A stretch of DNA of 64,000 bases. It comes from Poindextera sp041691315 (GTDB lineage: Bacteria; Pseudomonadota; Alphaproteobacteria; Caulobacterales; Caulobacteraceae). Position 1 is the stretch's first letter; each line of letters starts with the position of its first letter. The DNA lies in the NCBI GenBank assembly GCA_041691315.1, contig JBEPUW010000002.1:129665-193664 (forward strand), in the 5' to 3' direction. Under the pieces are notes generated by a model. That model was not told the DNA's origin. It did not search any database and saw only the letters and a list, made by a program, of their open reading frames with translations. The position numbers and the translations under genes were made by a program. Below are positions 7,634 to 15,671 of the stretch, in pieces.

Positions 7634-8314
7634 TTATTTTTCGTCGGCCTCGCCCAATGCATGCCGGCGGCGTCGGCGTCGCGGTGGGTTGTCGAGAGTG
7701 TCGTTACGGTGGCGCTCGATCCCGGTAGCGATCGTATCGATGCTGAATGTTTTCGCCCCGAGAGCTTTCAGGGCGGCCCGAACGAATCTGAGAATATCGC
7801 CCGAAGGCGTTCCGCCCCCATTCGGGCGAGAGATGCTGTGCGATGAAAGGCCTAAATGCCGCTCCCCAACGCGCCGCAGCCCGATCGAATAGAACCACTC
7901 CGACGGCGGCACATCCGATGTCCATACGGGCCCCCCGGAACCACCCGCCGCTCGTTCAGCCGCCTGCTGAAGCAATAACAGCCCGTGTTTCAAATCGTCC
8001 AGCCCCGGCGTCGAACCTCCAGTTTCCTGCCAACCTGGATCACCAGGCTCGAGGAAATGCGGCGAGATCATTTGCTCAATGTCCTGACGATCAAGAAGGG
8101 CGCTCAGTCGGCCTGTGGTGAGGGCGATCGTCGAAAGCGCACCCTGGGCTCGCTGTCCTCTCGATTGTTCGGCTGCGGCCCTGATGTCATATTTGAGCTC
8201 GACTTTCTGCAGGGCTCGCCAGAGCCGGATCCGGTCCCGGCCACTGAGCTGTCGACCGACCGCGGCCAGTATCGCATCAACGGCGGCCTCATCCTCTGGA
8301 GTGAGCGGGTCCAT
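7634..8314 (-). CDS. Hypothetical protein next to the integrase
   Basis: A 226-residue protein starting MDPLTPEDEAAVDAILAAVG, two bases downstream of the integrase stop. The N-terminal half is helical and charged. The middle contains WFYSIGLRRVGERHLGLSSH and GGTPSGDILRFVRAALKALG, and the C-terminus has a run of six arginines (PPRRRRRRHALGEADE). No domain was recognised with confidence; similar proteins are seen beside phage-type integrases. It is probably co-transcribed with the integrase. Confidence 0.5.
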   Translation of the reverse strand: MDPLTPEDEAAVDAILAAVGRQLSGRDRIRLWRALQKVELKYDIRAAAEQSRGQRAQGALSTIALTTGRLSALLDRQDIEQMISPHFLEPGDPGWQETGGSTPGLDDLKHGLLLLQQAAERAAGGSGGPVWTSDVPPSEWFYSIGLRRVGERHLGLSSHSISRPNGGGTPSGDILRFVRAALKALGAKTFSIDTIATGIERHRNDTLDNPPRRRRRRHALGEADEK

Positions 8315-8316
8315 CC

Positions 8317-9558
8317 CTAGCGTTTCGCGCGAGCGTGGAAGTCGACCACGCTGCCCGACCCCGGCCGACCGGCATAAGATGCCCAGGCTTCCATCAGCTT
8401 GCGTCGTTTCTCAAGCGCGTCGCCCCGGCGGTAGGCCCGCTCTGTCTCATCCCCGACGACGTGGGCGAGAGCCGCCTCGGCGATCTCACGCGGAAAGGTG
8501 GATGCCTCGCCAGCCCAGTCCCGAAATGAGGACCTAAACCCGTGCACGGTGACGGCCACCCCCATCCGCTTGAGCAGCGCCGACATCGCATTGACCGACA
8601 GTGCGCGCTCGACGCCGCGCTTGCCGATCGGACCTGGAAAGACAAGCGAGCCGGTTACCGCCTCGCCGACCTTTTCCAGCACCTTCACGGCTGCGTTGCT
8701 CAGCGGCACGCGGTGCTCGCGGCCGCTCTTCATTCTCTTTGCCGGGACAGTCCAAGTCTTGGCGCTCAGGTCGATCTCGGCCCAGGTCGCGCCCAGGACC
8801 TCGTTCGATCGGGCCGCGGTCAGGATGACAAACTCCAGGGCAAGCCCAGCCATGGCCCCTCGCTCGCGTAGCGCAGCCATGAAGCCTGGAATCTCGGCAT
8901 AGGGCAGGGCGGTATGATGGCCACGGCTGAGCTTCTGGCGCGCCGGCATGAGGTGCTTGAGGTTGCCCCGCCATCGCGCCGGGTTCTCCCACGGCGGTGC
9001 GATGAAGCCCTGGGCGCGCGCGGCATCCAGCACCCTCTCGATCCGCCCCCGCAGGCGCGACGCCGTTTCCGCCCGCGTGCGGCTGAGCGGCTCGAGGATG
9101 TCGAGCACATGCTGGGTGGTGATCTCGTTGACGCGCCGATCGCGCAGGGCGTCAGCGTGCACCGCCAATGTCATCCTCCAGCCGTCGATGTGTTTCTGGT
9201 TTCGCCATTGCCGGGAGAGCGTGGCCACCAGTTCGTCGGCCATTTTACCGAACGTCGGGATCTCCCTGTTCGCCTTGCGCGCCTCGATGGGATTCAGGCC
9301 GTCGTCGAGCTGGTTGCGGACAGCGGCGGCCTTCTCGCGCGCCTTCGAGAGGCTGACCGCTGTCAGGCCGCCCAGGCCCATCTCCTTCAGCTTGCCCTCC
9401 CAGCGGAACAGAAACACCCAGCGCTTGGCGCCGGCGTCGCCTGTAGCAGCGTCGCCTTTGTCGACCACGAGATAAAGGCCGCCTCCATCGGAGTGCCGGC
9501 CTGGCGTGGTGATCGTCGCCACCGTTCGCGGATCCAGCTTCCTAATCTCGCGGGCCAT
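8317..9558 (-). CDS. int: P4-type tyrosine integrase
   Basis: A 413-residue site-specific recombinase. The N-terminal DUF4102-type arm-binding domain (residues 1-95, GGGLYLVVDKGDAATGDAGA to ARKANREIPTFGK) is followed by the core-binding helices and the catalytic domain. Visible catalytic residues are the Arg in ILTAARSNEV (about residue 246), the Lys-bearing hairpin KTWTVPAKRMKSGREHRVPL, the HGFRSSFRDW His-x-x-Arg box (about 342) and the presumed Tyr nucleophile in ETERAYRRGD (about 376). It would integrate and excise the element at a short att site. Proteins of this class normally sit at one edge of their island, as here. Confidence 0.92.
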   Translation of the reverse strand: MAREIRKLDPRTVATITTPGRHSDGGGLYLVVDKGDAATGDAGAKRWVFLFRWEGKLKEMGLGGLTAVSLSKAREKAAAVRNQLDDGLNPIEARKANREIPTFGKMADELVATLSRQWRNQKHIDGWRMTLAVHADALRDRRVNEITTQHVLDILEPLSRTRAETASRLRGRIERVLDAARAQGFIAPPWENPARWRGNLKHLMPARQKLSRGHHTALPYAEIPGFMAALRERGAMAGLALEFVILTAARSNEVLGATWAEIDLSAKTWTVPAKRMKSGREHRVPLSNAAVKVLEKVGEAVTGSLVFPGPIGKRGVERALSVNAMSALLKRMGVAVTVHGFRSSFRDWAGEASTFPREIAEAALAHVVGDETERAYRRGDALEKRRKLMEAWASYAGRPGSGSVVDFHARAKR

Positions 9559-9881
9559 CAGCGTTCACCCCAACACGCACCCCAACGGCGCACGCGGATT
9601 GTAGGCGACGGCGCTGGACGCGCAAGGACGGGTTGGCGGTAAATGCAGGGAAATCAAAGGACTCTGAAAACATCGCCGGACGGGGCTGGACGGCAGTATG
9701 GAGGACACCCTCACCGCCACCCTGCGCATAAGCGGCTTTAAAGATCGCCGATTAGCCAGGCCGGGAAGGCCTATTCTACCCACTCCGGACGGCCACGGGC
9801 TGGGACATCATCGGGCCGCTGCCGGCGAATGACTAGTCGCAGCATGCAGGCGGCTAGATGGCTCCCGGTCACCAATAAAAG
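9559..9881. other. Element-chromosome junction without a gene
   Basis: This 323-base stretch between the integrase start and the histidine kinase holds no convincing gene. A direct repeat CACCCCAAC at 9566-9574 and 9578-9586 (12-base spacing) lies directly upstream of the integrase start and could be an arm-type integrase site or part of the att region. No tRNA or tmRNA end was recognised, although P4-type integrases often use such targets. Confidence 0.4.
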
Positions 9882-11747
9882 TTGGTCCCCGGAACGTTTC
9901 TCGTACGAAATGCGCACGAAATCGACCTTGCCGCGCGGCCCTTTGCGGACCGCTCAGGTCCTTCCAATATGGCTCGCCGTCGGCCTGACTCACCGGGGTG
10001 CAACAGCCAAAGCGTGTCTTCCCCAATCCAACGCGCGCGTGCCTTGGCGCAGACGGGTTTCGCTGTCTTGGGGTGCCGCGCCGGCGATAACCCCGCGGTC
10101 GTGGATGGGCGGCCTGTGCCTATCGACATCACGACCCGTCGCGAGATCGACGATCGCTTGAAGCGAAGCGAAGCCGAGCTTTCTGAACTGAACAAGAGCC
10201 TGGAGCGCCAAGTCGCCGAGCGGACTGGCGAGCGCAACCTGCTCGCCACTATCGTCGAGACGACGGACGCCTTCATTCAGGTCGCCGATCTGGATTATCG
10301 CTTCCTCGCGATCAACAAGGCGAGCGCCGACGAGTTCGAACGAATATTCGGGGTCCGTCCGTCGGTAGGCGACAGCATGCTGAATCTCCTGGCGGACCGA
10401 CCAGAGGATCAAGCCGCTGTCAAAGCTCTCTGGTCACGGGCCCTCGCGGGCGAAGAGTTCACTGTGGTCGAAGAGTTCGGTGATTCAGCACGAGCCCGCC
10501 CCAGTTACGAAATCAATTTCAACACGTTGAGAGGAAATGACGGCAAACGCATTGGGGCGTTCCAGATCGTCTACGATGTGACCGAGCGATTGCGAGACCA
10601 GGCCCAACTCGCCGAGGCGCAGGACGCCTTGCGGCAGTCACAAAAGCTGGAAGCGATCGGGCAGCTGACAGGCGGCGTGGCGCACGACTTCAACAACCTC
10701 CTCACCCCCATCATCGGGGGCCTGGACATTTTGCAGCGCCGAGCAGGGCTAGATGAACGGACCGGGCGCATCTTGTCAGGCGCAATCCTGGCTGCCGAGC
10801 GCGCCAAGACTTTGGTGCAACGCCTGTTGGCGTTCTCTCGTCGCCAGCCGCTCCAGCCCGCCGCAGTCGATGTGGCGGGCCTCATAAACAGCATGGCCGA
10901 TCTGGTCGCCAGCACGACCGGGCCGCAGATCAGAGTCACTGCATCGGCGCCGGCCGATTTGCCGGCCGCTCACGCGGATCACAATCAGCTTGAGATGGCG
11001 ATCTTGAACCTCGCCGTGAACGCGCGAGACGCCATGCCGGAGGGCGGCGCCCTCAGGATATCTGCCCAATCCGAAAAGGTCGGCCGCCGGCATCCGTCGG
11101 CGCTCACGCCAGGCACCTACGTCAGAGTATCGGTGGCTGACACCGGAATTGGGATGGACGAGGAGACGCAGAGGCGCGCCACGGAACCGTTTTTCAGCAC
11201 CAAGGGCATCGGAAAGGGCACCGGTTTAGGTCTGTCTATGGTGCACGGCCTCGCCAACCAGCTTGGCGGCGCGCTCTACATCCATAGTCGGCCCGGCCTC
11301 GGCTCGAACATCGACCTCTGGCTCCCGATCAGCCACGAGACCGCCGCTCCCGCGAATAGCGGCGCACAGTTATCGTCTGATCCGGCCCAGCCAACACCAA
11401 TGGGCGCGGCGTTGCTGGTGGATGACGAAGACGTTGTGCGTGAGGCGACCGCTCGAATGTTAGAGGAACTCGGGTACGAAGTTATTGAAGCCTCGTCGGG
11501 AGAGGCGGCGCTGAAGCTCGTGGACGACGGGGTCCATTTCGACATCTTGGTTACTGACCACTTGATGCCCGGCCTGTCTGGCGTCGACCTAGCGCGCGCG
11601 GTTCGTTCAAAACTACGGATTCCGGTCTTGATCGTTTCGGGGTTTGCCGAGGCGGAAGGTATCGCGCCGGACCTTCCTCGCCTGACGAAACCGTTTCGCC
11701 AGGCTGACCTCTCAGTCGCTATTTTGTCGTCGGGTGTCAAAAGATAG
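9882..11747 (+). CDS. Hybrid sensor histidine kinase with C-terminal receiver domain
   Basis: The C-terminal 500 residues are a soluble hybrid kinase. A coiled linker (RSEAELSELNKSLERQVAER) leads into a PAS-like domain (about 125-240). Then come the phosphoacceptor box GGVAHDFNNLL with His at about residue 267, an ATPase domain with NLAVNARDAMPEGG, DTGIGM and GTGLGLSMVHG, and a receiver domain with VDDED, phosphoacceptor Asp in VTDHLMPG (about 559) and LTKPF. The kinase therefore probably autophosphorylates and passes phosphate to its own receiver. The first 75 residues show no recognisable sensor or membrane segment and open on TTG. Starts at ATG 9969 or GTG 10101 are possible. The gene may be 5'-truncated beside the integrated element. 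Confidence 0.82.
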   Translation: MVPGTFLVRNAHEIDLAARPFADRSGPSNMARRRPDSPGCNSQSVSSPIQRARALAQTGFAVLGCRAGDNPAVVDGRPVPIDITTRREIDDRLKRSEAELSELNKSLERQVAERTGERNLLATIVETTDAFIQVADLDYRFLAINKASADEFERIFGVRPSVGDSMLNLLADRPEDQAAVKALWSRALAGEEFTVVEEFGDSARARPSYEINFNTLRGNDGKRIGAFQIVYDVTERLRDQAQLAEAQDALRQSQKLEAIGQLTGGVAHDFNNLLTPIIGGLDILQRRAGLDERTGRILSGAILAAERAKTLVQRLLAFSRRQPLQPAAVDVAGLINSMADLVASTTGPQIRVTASAPADLPAAHADHNQLEMAILNLAVNARDAMPEGGALRISAQSEKVGRRHPSALTPGTYVRVSVADTGIGMDEETQRRATEPFFSTKGIGKGTGLGLSMVHGLANQLGGALYIHSRPGLGSNIDLWLPISHETAAPANSGAQLSSDPAQPTPMGAALLVDDEDVVREATARMLEELGYEVIEASSGEAALKLVDDGVHFDILVTDHLMPGLSGVDLARAVRSKLRIPVLIVSGFAEAEGIAPDLPRLTKPFRQADLSVAILSSGVKR

Positions 11748-12024
11748 CTCAGGGGTTAGCGAGCGCGCTCTTCATCGCAGAAGTGCTTGGGCTCTAGGCT
11801 GCTTACCTCGCCAATTCCTAACCTGCCGAGTTTCGGACTGGACGGCGTTCTCCTTCCGCCGTCATAAGTCGCAAGGGGCACCTACGCGAGCGTGGCGCCC
11901 GACAGGGTCGTAACGTCCGGCTTCGGCAGGCCCGACGATTGGTAGGAAGCAGCCAATTGGGCCTTCTCTACCGCGAACTCTGCGCCCACCCTCCGCGGAC
12001 GCGGCCAGACAGGAGCATCGACGG

Positions 12025-12471
12025 GTGAGGTTTGCGACGACGCTCAGACAAGGCGAGCGCAAGAATGTGGTTGGGATCGTCATCCCGATGAATGTGGTCG
12101 AGGCCCTGGGCGGCGGGAAACGGGCGCCCGTGCGGGTGACGATCAAGGGCTACACCTATCTCAGCACCTTGGCTGTGATGGGCGGAGCCGTCATGGTCGG
12201 CGTCGCCGCCGAGCACCGCAAAGCCGCCAAGGTTGCCGGCGGAGACGAGGTCGAGGTCGATATCGAAATCGACTCGACCCCAAGAACCGTCGACACGCCG
12301 GCCGACCTCGCCGCGGCGCTGCACAAGGCCGGTGCGACCGCGGCGTTCGAAGCGTTGGCCTTTAGTCATCGCAAGGAACATGTGCGCAGCGTCAACGACG
12401 CGAAATCGCCGGAAACGCGGCAGCGACGAATCGAAACCGTTGCGCGGAAACTCCTTGAAGCCAGCCGCTAG
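12025..12471 (+). CDS. DUF1905 / YdeI-type protein
   Basis: A 148-residue protein with an AGGAG site ten bases before a GTG start. The N-terminal half (VVGIVIPMNVVEALGGGKRA, then VRVTIKGYTYLSTLAVMGG) is a DUF1905 beta-barrel. The C-terminal half (AAALHKAGATAAFEALAFSH, then RKEHVRSVNDAKSPETRQRR) is the bacteriocin-protection YdeI/OmpD-associated helix pair, including the usual FSHRKEHVRS-N-x-AK-x-x-TR-x-RRI signature. The cellular role is unknown; family names refer to polymyxin and bacteriocin tolerance phenotypes. It is a single gene with its own upstream region. Confidence 0.8.
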   Translation: MRFATTLRQGERKNVVGIVIPMNVVEALGGGKRAPVRVTIKGYTYLSTLAVMGGAVMVGVAAEHRKAAKVAGGDEVEVDIEIDSTPRTVDTPADLAAALHKAGATAAFEALAFSHRKEHVRSVNDAKSPETRQRRIETVARKLLEASR

Positions 12472-12515
12472 GCGGGTAGCGTCAGGCGCCTCGCAAGCCG
12501 CCATGGAGGATCGCG

Positions 12516-12950
12516 ATGATCAAGGCTGCCTGCCACTGCGGCGCGGTGAGATTTGAGATCGAGGCGCCGCCGGCGTGGGTCTTGGACTGTAACTGCACGC
12601 TTTGTCGCCGCTATGGCGCGCTCTGGGCCTATCCCGGCGCTAGTCAGGTCAGCGTGCTGAAAGCGCCCGATCCAGACGTCACGGAGACCTACCAATGGAA
12701 CGGCCGTAGCCTGGCGTTTCATCGCTGCCGCACGTGCGGTTGCCTGACCCACATGGAAGCGGTCGATGTCGACCCGCCGTCGCTCTATGGAGTCAACGCG
12801 CGCATGATGCTGGGACTGGACCCGTCGAAGGTCAGCCTGCGCCAAGTGGATAACGGCCACAGCGGCTTCTTCTGGACCCGCGCGGACGAGCCGGCGATCC
12901 CCAGCCACCATCCACCGCCGCCACCGCCCGGTCCCGACGACTGGCGATGA
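12516..12950 (+). CDS. GFA-family (glutathione-dependent formaldehyde-activating-like) protein
   Basis: A 144-residue zinc protein. The conserved cysteines of the family are present: CHCG at residues 6-9, CNCTLC at 25-30 and CRTCGC at 71-76. These bind two zinc ions in the GFA fold. The founding member was described as condensing formaldehyde with glutathione, but most homologues have no proven substrate. The C-terminus carries a Pro-rich tail (HHPPPPPPGPDDW) beyond the usual domain. It lies 44 bases after the DUF1905 gene on the same strand. Confidence 0.82.
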   Translation: MIKAACHCGAVRFEIEAPPAWVLDCNCTLCRRYGALWAYPGASQVSVLKAPDPDVTETYQWNGRSLAFHRCRTCGCLTHMEAVDVDPPSLYGVNARMMLGLDPSKVSLRQVDNGHSGFFWTRADEPAIPSHHPPPPPPGPDDWR

Positions 12951-12993
12951 GTCCCATACGAAGGCCTAGGCGGGGGCCGACTTGGCCCAGGCT

Positions 12994-13806
12994 CTACTCA
13001 ACCTCTTGCGGCTTGTCGGTGGCGTGGGCCAGGTGCGGTTCGTCGTGGGGGACGACGAACTGGTAGAGGTTGTGGGTCAGCCACTTCTCGAGGTGGGACG
13101 GATGGGTCATCACCGCGTCGGCTTGCGGGGCGAAGGCGGCCAGGTTCACCTCGACGCCCCGGCTCCCGAGATTTTCGCTCATCCATTCGGCCACGGCGTG
13201 CTCGCAGTCGGCATCCTCGACAACGACCCGCCAGCCGACCCCGCCCAGGGCGCCGTGCGAGCCGAAGAAGGTCTCGGCCGGCCGGTGGTCGCCGTCGCCC
13301 CGCCAGGTCAGGCCGACATTGCCGAACAGCGGCCGGATCGGGTTCTGGAAGCCGCCGATCAGGCCGATATGCCCCTCGTACTTCTCGACGAATTCCTCGG
13401 CCAGGCTGCGCCGGGCGTGGCGGCTGAAACGGACATTGGCCGGGATGATAACGCCGCCGCGAAAATTGTGCCGCGCCACGGCGTCGAAGAGGAATAGGGA
13501 ATCGACCGGGATCGCGTCGCGCTCGAGCATCTCGCAGGCCATCATGGCTGCGGAGCCGCCACGACTGTAGCCGGCCAGCATCAGCCGATAGCTGGAATCC
13601 TCGTCATAGGCGGCCTTCAGCCACTTATAGACGGCGTGCGCCTCGTCCAGGACCTCATGGCCGAACAGCTTCGGGCCGCGCTGATAGAAGCTCTTCGCCC
13701 CCAGGGTCTGGCCCAGCTGGTAGACGAAGGAGGTCTTCATGATGTTGTCATAGGCCGGCCCAGGCGGTCCGGTGCCGTTTACCAAGGCGAGGCGAATATC
13801 GTTCAT
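12994..13806 (-). CDS. Alpha/beta hydrolase, DUF2235-like
   Basis: A 270-residue protein. The nucleophile elbow GYSRGG (about residues 79-84, in YRLMLAGYSRGGSAAMMACE) and the following FLFDAVARHNF strand are typical of the DUF2235/T6SS-phospholipase-like branch of the alpha/beta hydrolases. The likely catalytic His is near the C-terminal HPSHLEKW segment. The protein has no signal peptide and is single-domain. No secretion genes are nearby, so a toxin role is not supported. Its 3' end faces the GFA gene convergently. Confidence 0.65.
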   Translation of the reverse strand: MNDIRLALVNGTGPPGPAYDNIMKTSFVYQLGQTLGAKSFYQRGPKLFGHEVLDEAHAVYKWLKAAYDEDSSYRLMLAGYSRGGSAAMMACEMLERDAIPVDSLFLFDAVARHNFRGGVIIPANVRFSRHARRSLAEEFVEKYEGHIGLIGGFQNPIRPLFGNVGLTWRGDGDHRPAETFFGSHGALGGVGWRVVVEDADCEHAVAEWMSENLGSRGVEVNLAAFAPQADAVMTHPSHLEKWLTHNLYQFVVPHDEPHLAHATDKPQEVE

Positions 13807-13989
13807 CTGGCGATGGCTCGAAGGCTTCCGTCGTGGTTTACCCTATGGTTAGACGGCTTTTTCGGAAGCGTACAGGCTGGGCTATCGCCTTGCGTGAGCA
13901 AATTGACGGCGCGCGTATGTCGCGAGCCATCGCCTTGAACTCTGTTCAGGACAAGCTAGGCTGTCGTTGACCGAACAAGGTTATGCGAC

Positions 13990-14769
13990 ATGACCGATCT
14001 CGCGACTGCCAGTAAGCGTTCCGTCACCCCGCACAAACGCACCGACAGCCACGCCCGGCACCGAACCCGGGACTGGGGCCGCGCCTTCCGCGCCTTCCAA
14101 CGCCTTATGGCCAACAAGGAAGACACCTCCCAGGTCTTCGCCATCATGCATGCGCTGAACGGCGAGGCCACCAAGGTGGACTACATCCGCCTGCTGGCCA
14201 CGCCGGATGGCGGCAAGATCGCCTATCAGCGGATGGAGCTATCGGAAAGGCTGATGGACGATGCGTGGCGCTCGAGCTTTCCGCCGGGCAGCGTCGGCGA
14301 GGCTTACCACAATTATCTCGAGACTGAGCACCTGTCCCCCGCCGGCTTGATCGACGAGAGCCACAAGGGCGTTCCGCCCGAGGAACTCGACCAGTCGCAC
14401 CCCTATGCCTGGTACTTCCGCCGCGTGCGTGACGTGCACGACATCTGGCACGTGCTGACCGGCTATGGCCGCGATGCGCTGGGCGAAATGTGCCTGGTGG
14501 CCTTCTCGTTCCAGGAGACGCACGGGCCGGGCTGGGCCTTGATCGCCGCCGGCGGCTTCCTGCGCGCCCACGGACCTGCCGCCGGCAAGGCGCGCAAGGC
14601 CATCCTTGAAGCGCGCCGCATGGGCAAGCACGCCGTCTGGCTGGGGGGCGAAGACTACGAGAAGATGTTGTTCGAGCCGCTGGAGGATGCGCGCCGCCGT
14701 CTCGGTATCGGGCGGCCCCTGGCCTACGAGGCGGTTCCGCCGGCGTTCCGAGATCTGGCGATAGTCTAG
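13990..14769 (+). CDS. COQ4-family ubiquinone biosynthesis protein (copy 1)
   Basis: A 259-residue protein with the COQ4 metal-binding signature HDIWHVLTGYGRDALGE near residues 147-163 (H-D-x-x-H, followed by Glu). COQ4 proteins act in ubiquinone assembly; recent work on the human protein assigns oxidative C1 decarboxylation of the ring. The N-terminus is basic and hydrophilic (KRSVTPHKRTDSHARHRTRD). A paralogue follows 28 bases downstream on the same strand. The tandem copies share the sequence KEDTSQV and most of the C-terminal half. Confidence 0.85.
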   Translation: MTDLATASKRSVTPHKRTDSHARHRTRDWGRAFRAFQRLMANKEDTSQVFAIMHALNGEATKVDYIRLLATPDGGKIAYQRMELSERLMDDAWRSSFPPGSVGEAYHNYLETEHLSPAGLIDESHKGVPPEELDQSHPYAWYFRRVRDVHDIWHVLTGYGRDALGEMCLVAFSFQETHGPGWALIAAGGFLRAHGPAAGKARKAILEARRMGKHAVWLGGEDYEKMLFEPLEDARRRLGIGRPLAYEAVPPAFRDLAIV

Positions 14770-14797
14770 CCTACAGGCCGCTGCGGAGGGGCCGGTC

Positions 14798-15556
14798 ATG
14801 ACCAATCTGGGGCCTGCCACCAAGCAGCTCGTGCATCGTTCGCGACGCCGCCGTCGCGATTGGAAAAGCGCGCTTGTGGCCATGCGCCGGCTGATGGTCG
14901 ACAAGGAAGACACCTCCCAGGTCTATGCGGTCATGAACGCGCTGGATGGCAACGCCTACGAGCTCGACTACGTGAAGCTGCTGGAGACGCCGGACGGCGG
15001 CCGCATCGCCTATGAGCGGGTCGAACTGGCTGACCGGCTGATGGACGAGGCCTGGCGCGCGACCTTTCCGCCGGGGAGCGTCGGGGCTGCCTATGTGGCC
15101 TTCTCGGAGGCCGAACACCTTTCGGTCCAGGGGCTTGTCGACGAGAGCCACAAGGGCATTCCGCCGGCCGAACTGGACCAGGTCCACCCCTATGCCTGGT
15201 TTTTCCGGCGCTACCGCGACATCCACGACATACTGCACGTGCTGACCGGCTATGGCCGCGACGCACTCGGCGAGGCCTGCCTGCTGGCTTTTTCCTATCA
15301 CGAGACACACGACCTGGGCCGCGCGGTGATGGCCTATGGCGGCTATCTCCGCGCCCACGGCCCGGCCAAGTCTCAGGCCCGCAAGGCGATCAGCGAGGCG
15401 CGCCGGCGGGCCGTGCACGCCGCCTGGCTGCCGGGCGAGGATTTCCAGACGCTGCTGTTCGAACCGCTCGACGCCGCTCGCGACCGCCTTCGCCTCACCC
15501 GGCCCCTGGCCTACGAGGCCGTGCCGGTGGAGCTGAGGAATATGACCACCACCTAA
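14798..15556 (+). CDS. COQ4-family ubiquinone biosynthesis protein (copy 2)
   Basis: A 252-residue paralogue of the preceding gene. It keeps the metal motif HDILHVLTGYGRDALGE (about residues 139-155) and the LIDESHKG-like VDESHKGIPPAELDQVHPYA stretch. The two products are strongly similar from residue 35 to the C-terminus, so this is a tandem duplication. All metal ligands are retained in both. It may be a subunit or specialised variant for ubiquinone versus rhodoquinone or another quinone; the sequence does not decide. A repeat with a 23-base inverted arm begins 42 bases downstream. Confidence 0.85.
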   Translation: MTNLGPATKQLVHRSRRRRRDWKSALVAMRRLMVDKEDTSQVYAVMNALDGNAYELDYVKLLETPDGGRIAYERVELADRLMDEAWRATFPPGSVGAAYVAFSEAEHLSVQGLVDESHKGIPPAELDQVHPYAWFFRRYRDIHDILHVLTGYGRDALGEACLLAFSYHETHDLGRAVMAYGGYLRAHGPAKSQARKAISEARRRAVHAAWLPGEDFQTLLFEPLDAARDRLRLTRPLAYEAVPVELRNMTTT

Positions 15557-15597
15557 GCGCTCTGCCGCGGGTGGGTCACGGCGGCCAGCCGGGCGGT

Positions 15598-15671
15598 AAT
15601 TGGGGACACGTACGCATCCCCAAGGTTTGATCTATCGCACGACGGTGTGGGATGCGTACGTGTCCCCAATT
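15598..15671. repeat. Palindromic repeat B, copy 1
   Basis: Two perfect inverted arms of 23 bases (15598-15620 and 15649-15671) share the core AATTGGGGACACGTACG and are separated by 28 bases. The right arm lies within the 3' end of the minus-strand acyltransferase gene and encodes part of its last 13 residues. Two more copies occur at 38351-38443 and 43536-43622. The arrangement resembles REP-type pairs moved by single-strand transposases. Confidence 0.85.

Larger units (their letters stand above)
1..9600. mobile_element. Right end of an integrated phage-like element or island
   Basis: The segment holds an integrase at its right edge, an excisionase-like HTH gene, a winged-HTH gene, a DnaB-type helicase, a DUF1376 replication protein, an HGGxSTG-type protein, a toxin-antitoxin pair and several small hypothetical genes. 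This mix is typical of temperate phage remnants or integrative elements. No capsid, tail, portal or terminase gene is visible here. The left boundary lies outside the window, so the size and completeness cannot be judged. The right boundary is placed just upstream of the integrase start, because the conserved chromosomal genes begin further right; no duplicated att core could be identified with only one end in view. Confidence 0.75.

Noticed and set aside
9559..9881. A tRNA or tmRNA gene as integration target
   Set aside because: No cloverleaf or conserved 3' end could be read on either strand in this stretch.
12994..13806. T6SS phospholipase effector
   Set aside because: The hydrolase is DUF2235-like, but no VgrG, PAAR, immunity or secretion gene is near, so only the fold is claimed.
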